Shown one piece after another: positions 18,857-26,474 of a stretch of DNA of 64,000 nt. The notes under the pieces were generated by a model. It was not told where the DNA came from. It saw only the letters and a list, made by a program, of their open reading frames with translations, and did no database searches. Made by a program: the position numbers and the translations under genes. Within the stretch, counting starts at the first letter, position 1, and every line of letters starts with the position of its first letter. The stretch is from an uncultured Alistipes sp. (lineage in GTDB: Bacteria; Bacteroidota; Bacteroidia; Bacteroidales; Rikenellaceae): NCBI GenBank assembly GCA_944326855.1, contig CALVFO010000030.1, positions 1-64,000 of the forward strand, in the 5' to 3' direction.

Positions 18857-19867
18857 ATGGAACTGGATTGGAAAAACCTCGGTTTTGGGTATATGAAAAC
18901 CGATTATAACATACGCAGTTACTATCGTGACGGAGCCTGGACGACTCCGGTTTTGACCTCGGATGAAACGGTGAATCTGCATATCGCCGCCACAGCCCTC
19001 CATTATGGCCAGAATGCCTTCGAAGGACTCAAGGCTTTCCGGGGAGCCGATGGCAAGGTGCGTATTTTCCGCCCCGATGAGAATGCCAAACGTCTGCGCA
19101 GCTCGGCCTCGTACCTGCGCATGGCCGAACCGCCTGTAGAGATGTTTATCGACATGGTCCGCGAAGTGGTCAAAGCCAACGAACGTTATATCCCGCCCTA
19201 TGGTACGGGGGCTTCGCTCTATATTCGTCCGGTGCTGTTCGGTTCGGGTCCGCAGGTGGGGGTGAAACCGGCCGACGAATATTTGTTGATTATTTTCGTG
19301 TCTCCAGTAGGCCCTTATTATAAGGAAGGGTTCAATCCCATCAAGGTGATCATCGACCGGGATCACGACCGGGCGGCTCCGCTGGGCACGGGTCACATCA
19401 AGGCCGGCGGGAACTATGGGGCCAGCCTGATCTCTTCGGAAGAAGCACACCATAAAGGATATCCCAGCGTGCTGTATCTGGATGCCCGTGAAAAGAAATA
19501 CATCGACGAAAGCGGGGCGGCCAATTTCTTTGCCATTCGGGACGGGAAATACATTACCCCGAAATCGCATTCGATCCTGCCGTCGATTACCAACCTGAGC
19601 CTGATGACCCTGGCCGAAGAGCTGGGTCTGAAAGTCGAAGCCCGTCCGGTGGAAGCGACCGAATTGTCGACCTTCGAAGAAGCCGGGGCCTGCGGTACGG
19701 CGGCCGTGATTTCGCCCATCGGGAGCGTGTTCGATCCCGAAACGAACCATACCTATGTTTATAACAACGGTGAATCGGGTCCGTGGTGTCAGAAACTGTA
19801 TCATAAATTGCGGGCCATCCAGTATGGTGAAGAGCCCGATAACCACGGTTGGAACCTGATATTGTAA
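18857..19867 (+). CDS. ilvE: Branched-chain amino acid aminotransferase
   Basis: 336 residues, fold type IV PLP enzyme. The PLP lysine is K182 in GHIKAGGNYGASL. Other family marks are HYGQNAFEGLKAF (49-61), YIRPVLFGSG and GTAAVISPIG near the C-terminus. It interconverts Leu, Ile and Val with their 2-keto acids. It lies 138 bp after metG with no clear promoter in between and is closed by a terminator, so it may be co-transcribed with metG. No other ilv gene is in the window. Confidence 0.96.
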   Translation: MELDWKNLGFGYMKTDYNIRSYYRDGAWTTPVLTSDETVNLHIAATALHYGQNAFEGLKAFRGADGKVRIFRPDENAKRLRSSASYLRMAEPPVEMFIDMVREVVKANERYIPPYGTGASLYIRPVLFGSGPQVGVKPADEYLLIIFVSPVGPYYKEGFNPIKVIIDRDHDRAAPLGTGHIKAGGNYGASLISSEEAHHKGYPSVLYLDAREKKYIDESGAANFFAIRDGKYITPKSHSILPSITNLSLMTLAEELGLKVEARPVEATELSTFEEAGACGTAAVISPIGSVFDPETNHTYVYNNGESGPWCQKLYHKLRAIQYGEEPDNHGWNLIL

Positions 19868-19889
19868 CGGAGTCATGCCGTGAAGAGCC

Positions 19890-19924
19890 TACGCCTCTCG
19901 GAGTGCCCGGGGGGCGTATTTTTT
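19890..19924 (+). terminator. Terminator after ilvE
   Basis: TACGCC (19890-19895) pairs with GGCGTA (19913-19918), with additional G-C pairs inside, followed by six T. Confidence 0.7.
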
Positions 19925-20024
19925 CGGGGACGGCCGACGTACAACGGGGGCGGAAACGGAGCGCGAGAAAAAGGATCCGACGGGAAACGAAATTTTTTGT
20001 ATTTTTACTCAAATTTGCTGCCTT

Positions 20025-20858
20025 ATGACACAGATACCGACCGTGGCGCTGATCTACGATTTTGACGGCACCCTCTCTCCGGGCAACATGCAGGAGTACG
20101 ATTTTATCCCTGCGGTGGGTAAAAGTAACCGCGATTTTTGGGAAGAGAGCAACGAAACCGCCCGGGAACAGGACGGAGATCCCATTCTGGCGTATATGTA
20201 CCGGATGCTGCACGAAGCCAAAAGTTCGGGCAAGTCGTTGAGGCGGGATTCGTTCAAACAGTCCGGAGCCCATATTGCACTGTATGAAGGGGTTCGCGAA
20301 TGGTTTGGCCGGATCAATACTTATGGCGCGCAGCGAGGTTTGCAGTTGCAGCACTACATCAACTCGTCGGGGCTACGTGAGATGATCGAAGGAACGGTGA
20401 TTGCGCACGAGTTTCGGAAAATTTACGCCTGTTCGTTTCTGTACGATGTGGACGGGGTGGCCTATTGGCCGGCCGTGGCGGTCAACTATACGAACAAAAC
20501 CCAGTTTATCTTTAAGATCAACAAAGGGATCGAGTCGGTGTACGACAGCCAGCGCATCAACGAATTTATTCCTGAAGAGGAACGTCCCGTGCCGTTTGCT
20601 CGTATGATCTATTTCGGGGACGGAACCACCGATATTCCCTGCATGAAACTGGTCAAACAGCAGGGCGGACATTCCATTGCCGTTTACAATCCGGTTTCGG
20701 ATAAAAATCGTCGCACCAGCGAACGGCTTATCCGGGATGACCGGGTGAGTTATGCTTGTGCGGCCGATTACCGGGAGGGAACCGAGCTCGATACGTTGGT
20801 CAAGACGATCATCGACAAGATCGCCATCGATTATAGATTGAGTAAATTTTATCGCTGA
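20025..20858 (+). CDS. HAD-superfamily phosphatase
   Basis: 277 residues. HAD motif I DFDGT at 12-16 (nucleophile D12, acid D14) and motif IV GDGTTD at 198-203, with a cap-like insertion between. The sequence PGNMQEYDFIPAVGK just after motif I is a Bacteroidetes family feature; the substrate is unknown. Its stop codon overlaps the rdgB start by one base (TGATG), so the two are translated together. Pairing with a nucleotide house-cleaning enzyme could hint at a nucleotide or phosphosugar substrate, but that is only inference. Confidence 0.9.
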   Translation: MTQIPTVALIYDFDGTLSPGNMQEYDFIPAVGKSNRDFWEESNETAREQDGDPILAYMYRMLHEAKSSGKSLRRDSFKQSGAHIALYEGVREWFGRINTYGAQRGLQLQHYINSSGLREMIEGTVIAHEFRKIYACSFLYDVDGVAYWPAVAVNYTNKTQFIFKINKGIESVYDSQRINEFIPEEERPVPFARMIYFGDGTTDIPCMKLVKQQGGHSIAVYNPVSDKNRRTSERLIRDDRVSYACAADYREGTELDTLVKTIIDKIAIDYRLSKFYR

Positions 20859-21442
20859 TGAAACTGATTTTTGCGACCCATAACCGTCATAAACTGGAAG
20901 AAGTGCAGGCCGTATTGGGGCCCGGGTTTACGTTGGTGACGCCCGATGAAGCCGGCGTGCACGCAGAGATCCCCGAAGAACAGCCCACGTTGGAGGGCAA
21001 TGCGTTCCAGAAGGCCGATTTTCTGTATCAACGCACGGGGCAGGACTGTTTTGCCGACGATACGGGGCTGGAGGTCGAAGCGCTCGGAGGGGCTCCGGGA
21101 GTCTATTCGGCCCGTTATGCCGGAGAACATGTCTCTTATGAAGATAATAACCGGCTGTTGTTGAAGAACCTGGAAGGGGTGACCGATCGTCGGGCCCGTT
21201 TCCGGACGGTGATCGCCCTGATTCTGGGCGGCAAACGTTATCAGTTCGAGGGGGTGGTCGAAGGACGCATTGCCACCGAACCGCGGGGCGATCAGGGATT
21301 CGGTTACGATCCGCTGTTTATTCCTGACGGGTATACGACGAGCTTTGCGCAGATGAGCGCCGAAGCGAAAAATGCGATCAGTCATCGCGGCCGGGCGGTG
21401 GAACAACTGGCGACTTTTTTGAAAGAACGCCATCCGGCGTGA
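20858..21442 (+). CDS. rdgB: XTP/dITP diphosphatase (RdgB/HAM1)
   Basis: 194 residues, standard length. Starts MKLIFATHNRHK with the THNxxK substrate motif. It contains DDTGLEVEALGGAPGVYSAR in the middle, GYDPLF, and SHRGRA near the end, all conserved in HAM1 proteins. It hydrolyses non-canonical purine triphosphates (XTP, ITP, dITP) to keep them out of DNA and RNA. Its start overlaps the stop of the upstream HAD gene. Confidence 0.97.
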   Translation: MKLIFATHNRHKLEEVQAVLGPGFTLVTPDEAGVHAEIPEEQPTLEGNAFQKADFLYQRTGQDCFADDTGLEVEALGGAPGVYSARYAGEHVSYEDNNRLLLKNLEGVTDRRARFRTVIALILGGKRYQFEGVVEGRIATEPRGDQGFGYDPLFIPDGYTTSFAQMSAEAKNAISHRGRAVEQLATFLKERHPA

Positions 21443-21596
21443 GAAATTTTCGGTTAGGAAGGGCTCCCGTCGCTTCCCCCGGAAGAGGAGGACTCGTCTT
21501 TGGGGGGAGGTTGAATGCGGGGGCGGCAGGAGATGGCCCGGGTCGGTCGGAATTCTCGAGGAAGAGCCGATGGTGGAGGGCAAGCAATAGCGGAGC

Positions 21597-22328
21597 ATGG
21601 CAGGAGTTTATAAGGCACGAGGCATCGTGTTGCATACGGTCAAGTACGGCGAGAGTGCCTTGATCGCCTATCTGTTCACCGATGTGGGAGGTCGGCGGAC
21701 CTATATGATCCCCGGAGCCTATAGTCGCCGGGGTAAAGGCAACAAGGCCGCAATGTTTCAGCCCATGTTTCTGTTGGAGTTCGAGGGATACGAACAACCC
21801 AAGGCCGAAATGCACCGTATGAAGGAGGTGCGTATGTGGCAGCCTCTCTCCTCGCTGCCTTTCGATGTCCGTAAGAGTACCATTTCGCTTTTTATGGCCG
21901 AATTGCTCTATCGGCTGATCAAGGAGGTGGAAGCCAACGAACCGTTATTCGATTTCTTGAGCGCATCGATCGTACAGCTGGATGCCTTGCAGGAGGGGAT
22001 TTCCAATTTTCACCTTTGGTTTTTGGTGCGTTTGTCGGCGTACCTGGGCTTTTATCCCGGAAATGAATATCGCGAAGGGGATTGTTTCGATATTCGCAGC
22101 GGGCTTTTTTGTCCGGAAATGCCTTCGCATCGGACGGCCATGGAGAGCGCTCCGACCCGTCTGTTGGGGCGGCTCATGGAGATCGAAGCCACGGAACTGG
22201 GATCTTTGCGTCTGGGGCATACCGAACGGACGGAGTTTATGGAGGCCATGCTGGCCTTTGTCGGTTACCATTTCGATGCCATCTATAACGTGCGCTCCCT
22301 GAACATTCTGCGTGAAGTGTTTTTATGA
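21597..22328 (+). CDS. recO: DNA repair protein RecO
   Basis: 243 residues. N-terminal OB fold (residues ~1-85, YKARGIVLHTVKYGESALIAYLFT) followed by a helical domain, as in RecO. The Cys cluster that binds zinc in some RecO proteins is absent, as is usual in Bacteroidetes. RecO loads RecA onto SSB-coated DNA together with RecR. It comes 154 bp after rdgB on the same strand and may belong to the same transcript. Confidence 0.9.
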   Translation: MAGVYKARGIVLHTVKYGESALIAYLFTDVGGRRTYMIPGAYSRRGKGNKAAMFQPMFLLEFEGYEQPKAEMHRMKEVRMWQPLSSLPFDVRKSTISLFMAELLYRLIKEVEANEPLFDFLSASIVQLDALQEGISNFHLWFLVRLSAYLGFYPGNEYREGDCFDIRSGLFCPEMPSHRTAMESAPTRLLGRLMEIEATELGSLRLGHTERTEFMEAMLAFVGYHFDAIYNVRSLNILREVFL

Positions 22329-22411
22329 CAGGAGTCCTCGGCTCCGATCCCGTGGTTCAGGAATCTTTCGAAGAAAGCGCCTGGGAAACGTGCAAAAATC
22401 CCGAATTTTGT

Positions 22412-22419
22412 TATCTTTG
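22412..22419 (+). promoter_or_regulatory. Promoter -7 box for the symporter gene
   Basis: TATCTTTG, exact consensus. It predicts a ~140-nt leader before the ATG at 22566, which contains a small hairpin GGGGG-TGAAGAT-CCCCC near 22426-22442. No known riboswitch motif is recognised. Confidence 0.55.
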
Positions 22420-22565
22420 TGAAAAAGGGGGTGAAGATCCCCCTGATTTTGGAACGAAAGCCCAACCTGTGTGTTTTATCGTCCGATGAGTGGCGATAAA
22501 TGTCTTCATGGGGAAATACCCTGGTTCCGGATTATTGTACGTAATCGCATAATCTGATAAAATCG

Positions 22566-23804
22566 ATGAAAAGATACGATCGCTTGCTTCCGGCGTATAT
22601 TCTGGCGGCTCTGGCTGTGGGGGTATTGCTGGGACGCTGGTGTGTGGGCGATGAGCGGGTGGGCGGAGTGCTTGTTCCGGTGGCTTCGTGGATGGGAACG
22701 TCGTTCATGAATCTGCTGAAAGTATTGGTGATTCCGCTGGTGTTCAGTTCCCTGGTCTCGGGGGTGATGAACCTGGGTTCGGGTCGGCATGTGGGTCGTT
22801 TGGGCGCCAAAACCTTGGGATTGTATCTGTTGACCACCCTGATAGCCGTCATTACGGGCCTGATATTGGTGGATACGATCCGCCCCGGAGAGGGGGCTCC
22901 GCTGCAACAAACCTCCTCCCTGGAACCGATTGTCGGACAAGGAAACAGTTTCAGTGATTTCATTCACAATATATTCCCGTCCAATATCGTTCAATCCATG
23001 GCTTCCGGCGAGATGTTGCATGTGATTCTGTTTGCCATCCTGTTCGGGATCTTCGCCCTGCGTATCGGCGCGGAGAAAAAAGCCTTTTTGACCCAGCTGT
23101 TCGGCGCGGTTTTCGACGTGATGATGCACATGACCGGATGGGTGGTTCGGTTGGCTCCGCTGGGCGTGTTGGGGTTAGTGACCCGCGAGGTGGCCCGGCA
23201 CGGAGATATCGCTGCGATCGCTTCCAGCCTCGGACTGTTTATGCTGACGGTGATCAGCGGACTGCTCTTTCACTTTTTGGTGACTCTGCCCGTGTTGGTG
23301 CGCCTGCTCTCGGGGGTCCATCCCTATCGGCACCTGCGCAACATGACGACCCCCCTGCTGACGGCCTTTACGACGGCCTCCTCTTCTGCGACCCTGCCCC
23401 TGACCATGGAGGCGGTGGAGAAACGCAGCGGGGTTTCGCGACTCGTTTCCAGTTTTACCCTGCCGTTGGGGGCGACGGTCAATATGGACGGGACGGCCCT
23501 GTTCGAATGTGTGGCTGCGATTTTTGTGGCGCAGGCTTACGGCATCGAATTGACTTTGGGGGCACAGGTGATCGTCGTGGTGACGGCCTTGGTCACCTCC
23601 ATCGGGGCGGCCGGGATTCCGATGGCCAGTTTCGTGATGTTGGTGATCATTCTCACGGCCCTGGGACTGCCGATCGAAGGGTTGAGCATCATTTTGGCGG
23701 TCGATTTTCTGCTGGATATGATGCGTACGGCAACAAATGTGTGGAGCGATACGTGTGTGACGGTCATTGTGGCCCGCAGCGAGGGTGAGAAATTAAATGT
23801 TTGA
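22566..23804 (+). CDS. Dicarboxylate/amino acid:cation symporter (DAACS family)
   Basis: 412 residues with about eight membrane helices. The serine-rich hairpin TAFTTASSSATLPLTM (about 269-284) and the NMDGTA motif (about 307-312) are the substrate- and cation-binding signatures of glutamate/aspartate/C4-dicarboxylate symporters of the GltP/DctA type. It imports acidic amino acids or dicarboxylates with Na+ or H+. The exact substrate is not resolved. It is a single-gene unit with its own promoter box. Confidence 0.94.
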   Translation: MKRYDRLLPAYILAALAVGVLLGRWCVGDERVGGVLVPVASWMGTSFMNLLKVLVIPLVFSSLVSGVMNLGSGRHVGRLGAKTLGLYLLTTLIAVITGLILVDTIRPGEGAPLQQTSSLEPIVGQGNSFSDFIHNIFPSNIVQSMASGEMLHVILFAILFGIFALRIGAEKKAFLTQLFGAVFDVMMHMTGWVVRLAPLGVLGLVTREVARHGDIAAIASSLGLFMLTVISGLLFHFLVTLPVLVRLLSGVHPYRHLRNMTTPLLTAFTTASSSATLPLTMEAVEKRSGVSRLVSSFTLPLGATVNMDGTALFECVAAIFVAQAYGIELTLGAQVIVVVTALVTSIGAAGIPMASFVMLVIILTALGLPIEGLSIILAVDFLLDMMRTATNVWSDTCVTVIVARSEGEKLNV

Positions 23805-23929
23805 TAATTAGAGAATTGTGGTTTATTGGGAGGATTTTTCAGGAAGATGGCGGCTTTTTTGCATGCTATTTGTCTGAGGATAAAAACAGTTAGAATCAAT
23901 TGGTTCGTTTTTTTCTTTAAAAAAATGTT

Positions 23930-23937
23930 TATCTTTG
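23930..23937 (+). promoter_or_regulatory. Promoter -7 box for the HU gene
   Basis: TATCTTTG, exact consensus, ~100 bp before the HU start, in an A/T-rich stretch with a T-run in the -33 area. It predicts a ~95-nt leader. Confidence 0.6.
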
Positions 23938-24038
23938 CATTCCATGTTATGCGATTTTATTGTGAATGCAATCAGAATCGGATACGGGTACCAGAGAAGA
24001 ACGTTTTAATTCAACAAATCATTTAAAATATTTCAATT

Positions 24039-24323
24039 ATGACAAAGGCGGATATCGTTAACGACATTTCGAAAAGCACCGGTGTTGAAAAAGCACAGGT
24101 ACAACAGATCGTTGAAGCTTTCATGGAATCGATCAAAGATTCTCTGATTTCCAACAACAATGTATATTTGAGAGGCTTCGGGAGTTTCATCGTAAAGCGT
24201 CGTGCCGAAAAGGTGGCGCGTAACATCTCGAAGAATACGACCATTACCATTCCCGCGCATAACATTCCGGCATTCAAACCGGCAAAAAGTTTCTCGGGTA
24301 AGGTAAAAACTAGTACCAAATAA
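24039..24323 (+). CDS. HU-family DNA-binding protein
   Basis: 94 residues. Helical N-terminus (TKADIVNDISKSTGVEK) and the beta-arm core LRGFGSFIVKRR followed by an arm with NTTITIPAHNIPAFKPAKSF, the standard HU/IHF layout (R-x-P replaced by a TIPAHNIPAFKP arm). It bends and coats DNA. It heads a HU / bS22-like / RNase G cluster, an order I believe is conserved in Bacteroidales. Confidence 0.96.
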   Translation: MTKADIVNDISKSTGVEKAQVQQIVEAFMESIKDSLISNNNVYLRGFGSFIVKRRAEKVARNISKNTTITIPAHNIPAFKPAKSFSGKVKTSTK

Positions 24324-24348
24324 TTAACCCTATTAAAAACACACCGTT

Positions 24349-24441
24349 ATGCCTAGTGGTAAGAAAAGAAAACGGCATAAGATGGCTACTCACAAGCGCA
24401 AAAAACGTCTGCGCAAGAACCGTCATAAAAAGAAAAAGTAA
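24349..24441 (+). CDS. 30-residue basic ribosomal-type protein (AURKAIP1/COX24 domain; bS22/mS38-like)
   Basis: A complete 30-codon gene, start ATG 24349, stop TAA 24439-24441. It encodes MPSGKKRKRHKMATHK followed by RKKRLRKNRHKKKK; over half the residues are Lys or Arg. It is too short for most gene callers. The KRxKxxxHKxKKRxRKxR pattern is that of the COX24/AURKAIP1 domain, found in mitochondrial small-subunit protein mS38 and in the mycobacterial ribosomal protein bS22. A ribosomal role is therefore likely. It sits 25 bp after HU and before a strong terminator. The family match is from memory of the motif. Confidence 0.85.
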   Translation: MPSGKKRKRHKMATHKRKKRLRKNRHKKKK

Positions 24442-24460
24442 GTAGCTACATTATGTTAAT

Positions 24461-24503
24461 TGCAATAAACCTAAAGACCCGCAGGTTCTTTAGGTTTATT
24501 GCA
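24461..24503 (+). terminator. Terminator or attenuator between the HU unit and RNase G
   Basis: TGCAATAAACCTAAAGA pairs with TCTTTAGGTTTATTGCA: a 17-bp stem with a short CCCGCAGGT loop region. It lies 19 bp after the 30-residue gene and ends the HU transcript, or lowers read-through into rng. Confidence 0.8.
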
Positions 24504-24590
24504 TCATAAAGAGCGTGATGCCCCTGCCTCGGAAGTGTATCGATTCGACCCAGGCGGGCTTTGGTGTTTGGGTGTATTCTCTGAAATCCC

Positions 24591-26135
24591 ATGAACAAAG
24601 AACTAATTATCAATGTAACTTCCCATGAAATAACCATTGCGCTTTTCGAAGACAAGCAGCTCGTCGAGCTCAATAAGGAAAAGTGCAAAACCGGATATGC
24701 CGTCGGCGATATTTATTTGGGCAAAGTCAAGAAGATCATGCCCGGACTCAACGCTGCGTTTGTGAACGTGGGTCATGAGAAGGATGGCTTTATCCACTAC
24801 CTGGACTTGGGACCGCAGTTTGCTTCGTTGCACAAGATGACCGGGCAGTTGGCGAACCGGAAGAAGGTCCCCGAGTTTTCGGCACTCAAGTTCGAAAAGC
24901 CGTTGCCCAAAAACGGGAAGATTTCCGAATATATCTCCACCGGACAGACGATCGTCGTGCAGATTGCCAAAGAGGCTATTTCGACCAAAGGCCCACGACT
25001 GACCTCCGATGTTTCGTTGGCGGGACGCAATGTGGTGTTGATTCCATTTTCCAACAAGATTTCCATCTCCCAGAAAATCCGGTCGTCGGAAGAGCGTAAT
25101 CGTCTCAAGAAAATCGCCCAGGGGATCTTGCCCAACAATTACGGGGTGATTATCCGGACGGCGGCCGTAGGCAAGGGAGTCGAAGATATCGAACAGGATA
25201 TCACCGCCCTGATCCGCAAATGGGAACAGGTGTTACAGAATATCCGTACGCAGACGCCTCCTTCGTTGTTGTTGGGGGAGATGAACCGTACGACGACCAT
25301 TATCCGCGATTTGCTCAACGGGTCGTTCAGCAGTATTTATGTGGACGACCAGACCGTCTACGACGAGGTGCGCGATTATATCAATACCATCGCACCGGAA
25401 AAGACCAAGATTGTCAAACTCTATAAGGGCAGCGTACCGATTTTCGACAACTTCGACGTGTCGAAACAGATCATGTCGCTGTTCGCCAAATATGTCTCGC
25501 TGCGCAAGGGGGCCTATCTGATTATCGAACATACCGAAGCGCTCCACGTGGTGGATGTCAACAGCGGGAACCGGGCCAAGGTTGAAGACGACCAGGAACG
25601 TACGGCCATGGAGGTCAACCTGAATGCCGCGGCCGAGATTGCCCGCCAGTTGCGTCTGCGGGATATGGGCGGGATTATCGTCATCGACTTCATCGACCTG
25701 CATAAAGGGGAAAACCGGGCCGCCCTGGTGGCCGAGATGACCAAATTGATGGCGGCCGACCGGGCCAAACATACCATATTGCCGTTGTCGAAATTCGGAC
25801 TGATGCAGATCACCCGTCAGCGGGTACGCCCCGAAACCCATATTGACATGCATGAATTGTGTCCGGCCTGCCATGGAACGGGCCAGGTGACACCGTCGGC
25901 CCTGCTGGACGAACAGATCGAGAACCAGATCGCCTATTTTGCAGGGGATCGGGGGGAACGCTATATCAAACTGCGGGTGAGCCCGATCGTCGGGGCCTTT
26001 TTACGTCGGGGGCTCTTTTCGCTGCGTTTGAAATGGATGTTGCGTTATCGTTGCCGCATCCGTATCGTGGACGATACGCATACGGGAATTATCGAAACCC
26101 GTTTTTTCAACCGTCACGGCGAGGAATTGATCTGA
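24591..26135 (+). CDS. rng: Ribonuclease E/G family endonuclease
   Basis: 514 residues, RNase G length (no long RNase E tail). An S1-like domain (~37-130, GDIYLGKVKKIMPGLNAAFVN in part) is followed by the DNase I-like catalytic domain. The metal-binding aspartates lie in HVVDVNSG (~320-327) and IVIDFIDL (~362-369), and the zinc-link CPACHGTG at ~424-431. It cleaves single-stranded RNA in rRNA processing and mRNA decay. Its last codons are part of a 32-bp tandem duplication. Confidence 0.95.
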   Translation: MNKELIINVTSHEITIALFEDKQLVELNKEKCKTGYAVGDIYLGKVKKIMPGLNAAFVNVGHEKDGFIHYLDLGPQFASLHKMTGQLANRKKVPEFSALKFEKPLPKNGKISEYISTGQTIVVQIAKEAISTKGPRLTSDVSLAGRNVVLIPFSNKISISQKIRSSEERNRLKKIAQGILPNNYGVIIRTAAVGKGVEDIEQDITALIRKWEQVLQNIRTQTPPSLLLGEMNRTTTIIRDLLNGSFSSIYVDDQTVYDEVRDYINTIAPEKTKIVKLYKGSVPIFDNFDVSKQIMSLFAKYVSLRKGAYLIIEHTEALHVVDVNSGNRAKVEDDQERTAMEVNLNAAAEIARQLRLRDMGGIIVIDFIDLHKGENRAALVAEMTKLMAADRAKHTILPLSKFGLMQITRQRVRPETHIDMHELCPACHGTGQVTPSALLDEQIENQIAYFAGDRGERYIKLRVSPIVGAFLRRGLFSLRLKWMLRYRCRIRIVDDTHTGIIETRFFNRHGEELI

Positions 26136-26192
26136 TCGCCGACTCGCACGACGAATCATGGATCTGATCCTCGGCTTGCACGACGAATCATG
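26129..26192 (+). repeat. 32-bp tandem duplication at the end of rng
   Basis: Units 26129-26160 and 26161-26192 begin GATCTGATC and end GCACGACGAATCATG; they match at 28 of 32 positions, with all differences in an 8-bp middle block. The first unit holds the rng stop codon. Confidence 0.85.
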
Positions 26193-26474
26193 GATCGGGT
26201 TGCCGGTTTACAGAGGGGTGCCTTTTTGTCGTTTCTGTCCGGGAAACGAGGGTCTGGAGTTGCCTTTTGAACTTGCTGCAGCATCTGGAGGGTTCCGAGA
26301 GGGTTGCTTGTGCCGGGCTTCGGAAAGATGCCGAACGTTTGGGATCGGCGTATTCTGTCTCTGCAAAAGGGGGTCGATACGGGACGGAAGACGGCTGAAC
26401 GGATTTTCGGAGGGACCCGTTGGAAACGCTCGCTCAGACCCTCGGAAAAGTCGGATCGTTGAATCGGGAATGTC
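26193..26474 (+). other. Intergenic region before mfd, no gene seen
   Basis: No reading frame here has recognisable protein content and no consensus promoter was found. GC-rich, with no strong hairpin. Confidence 0.4.
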
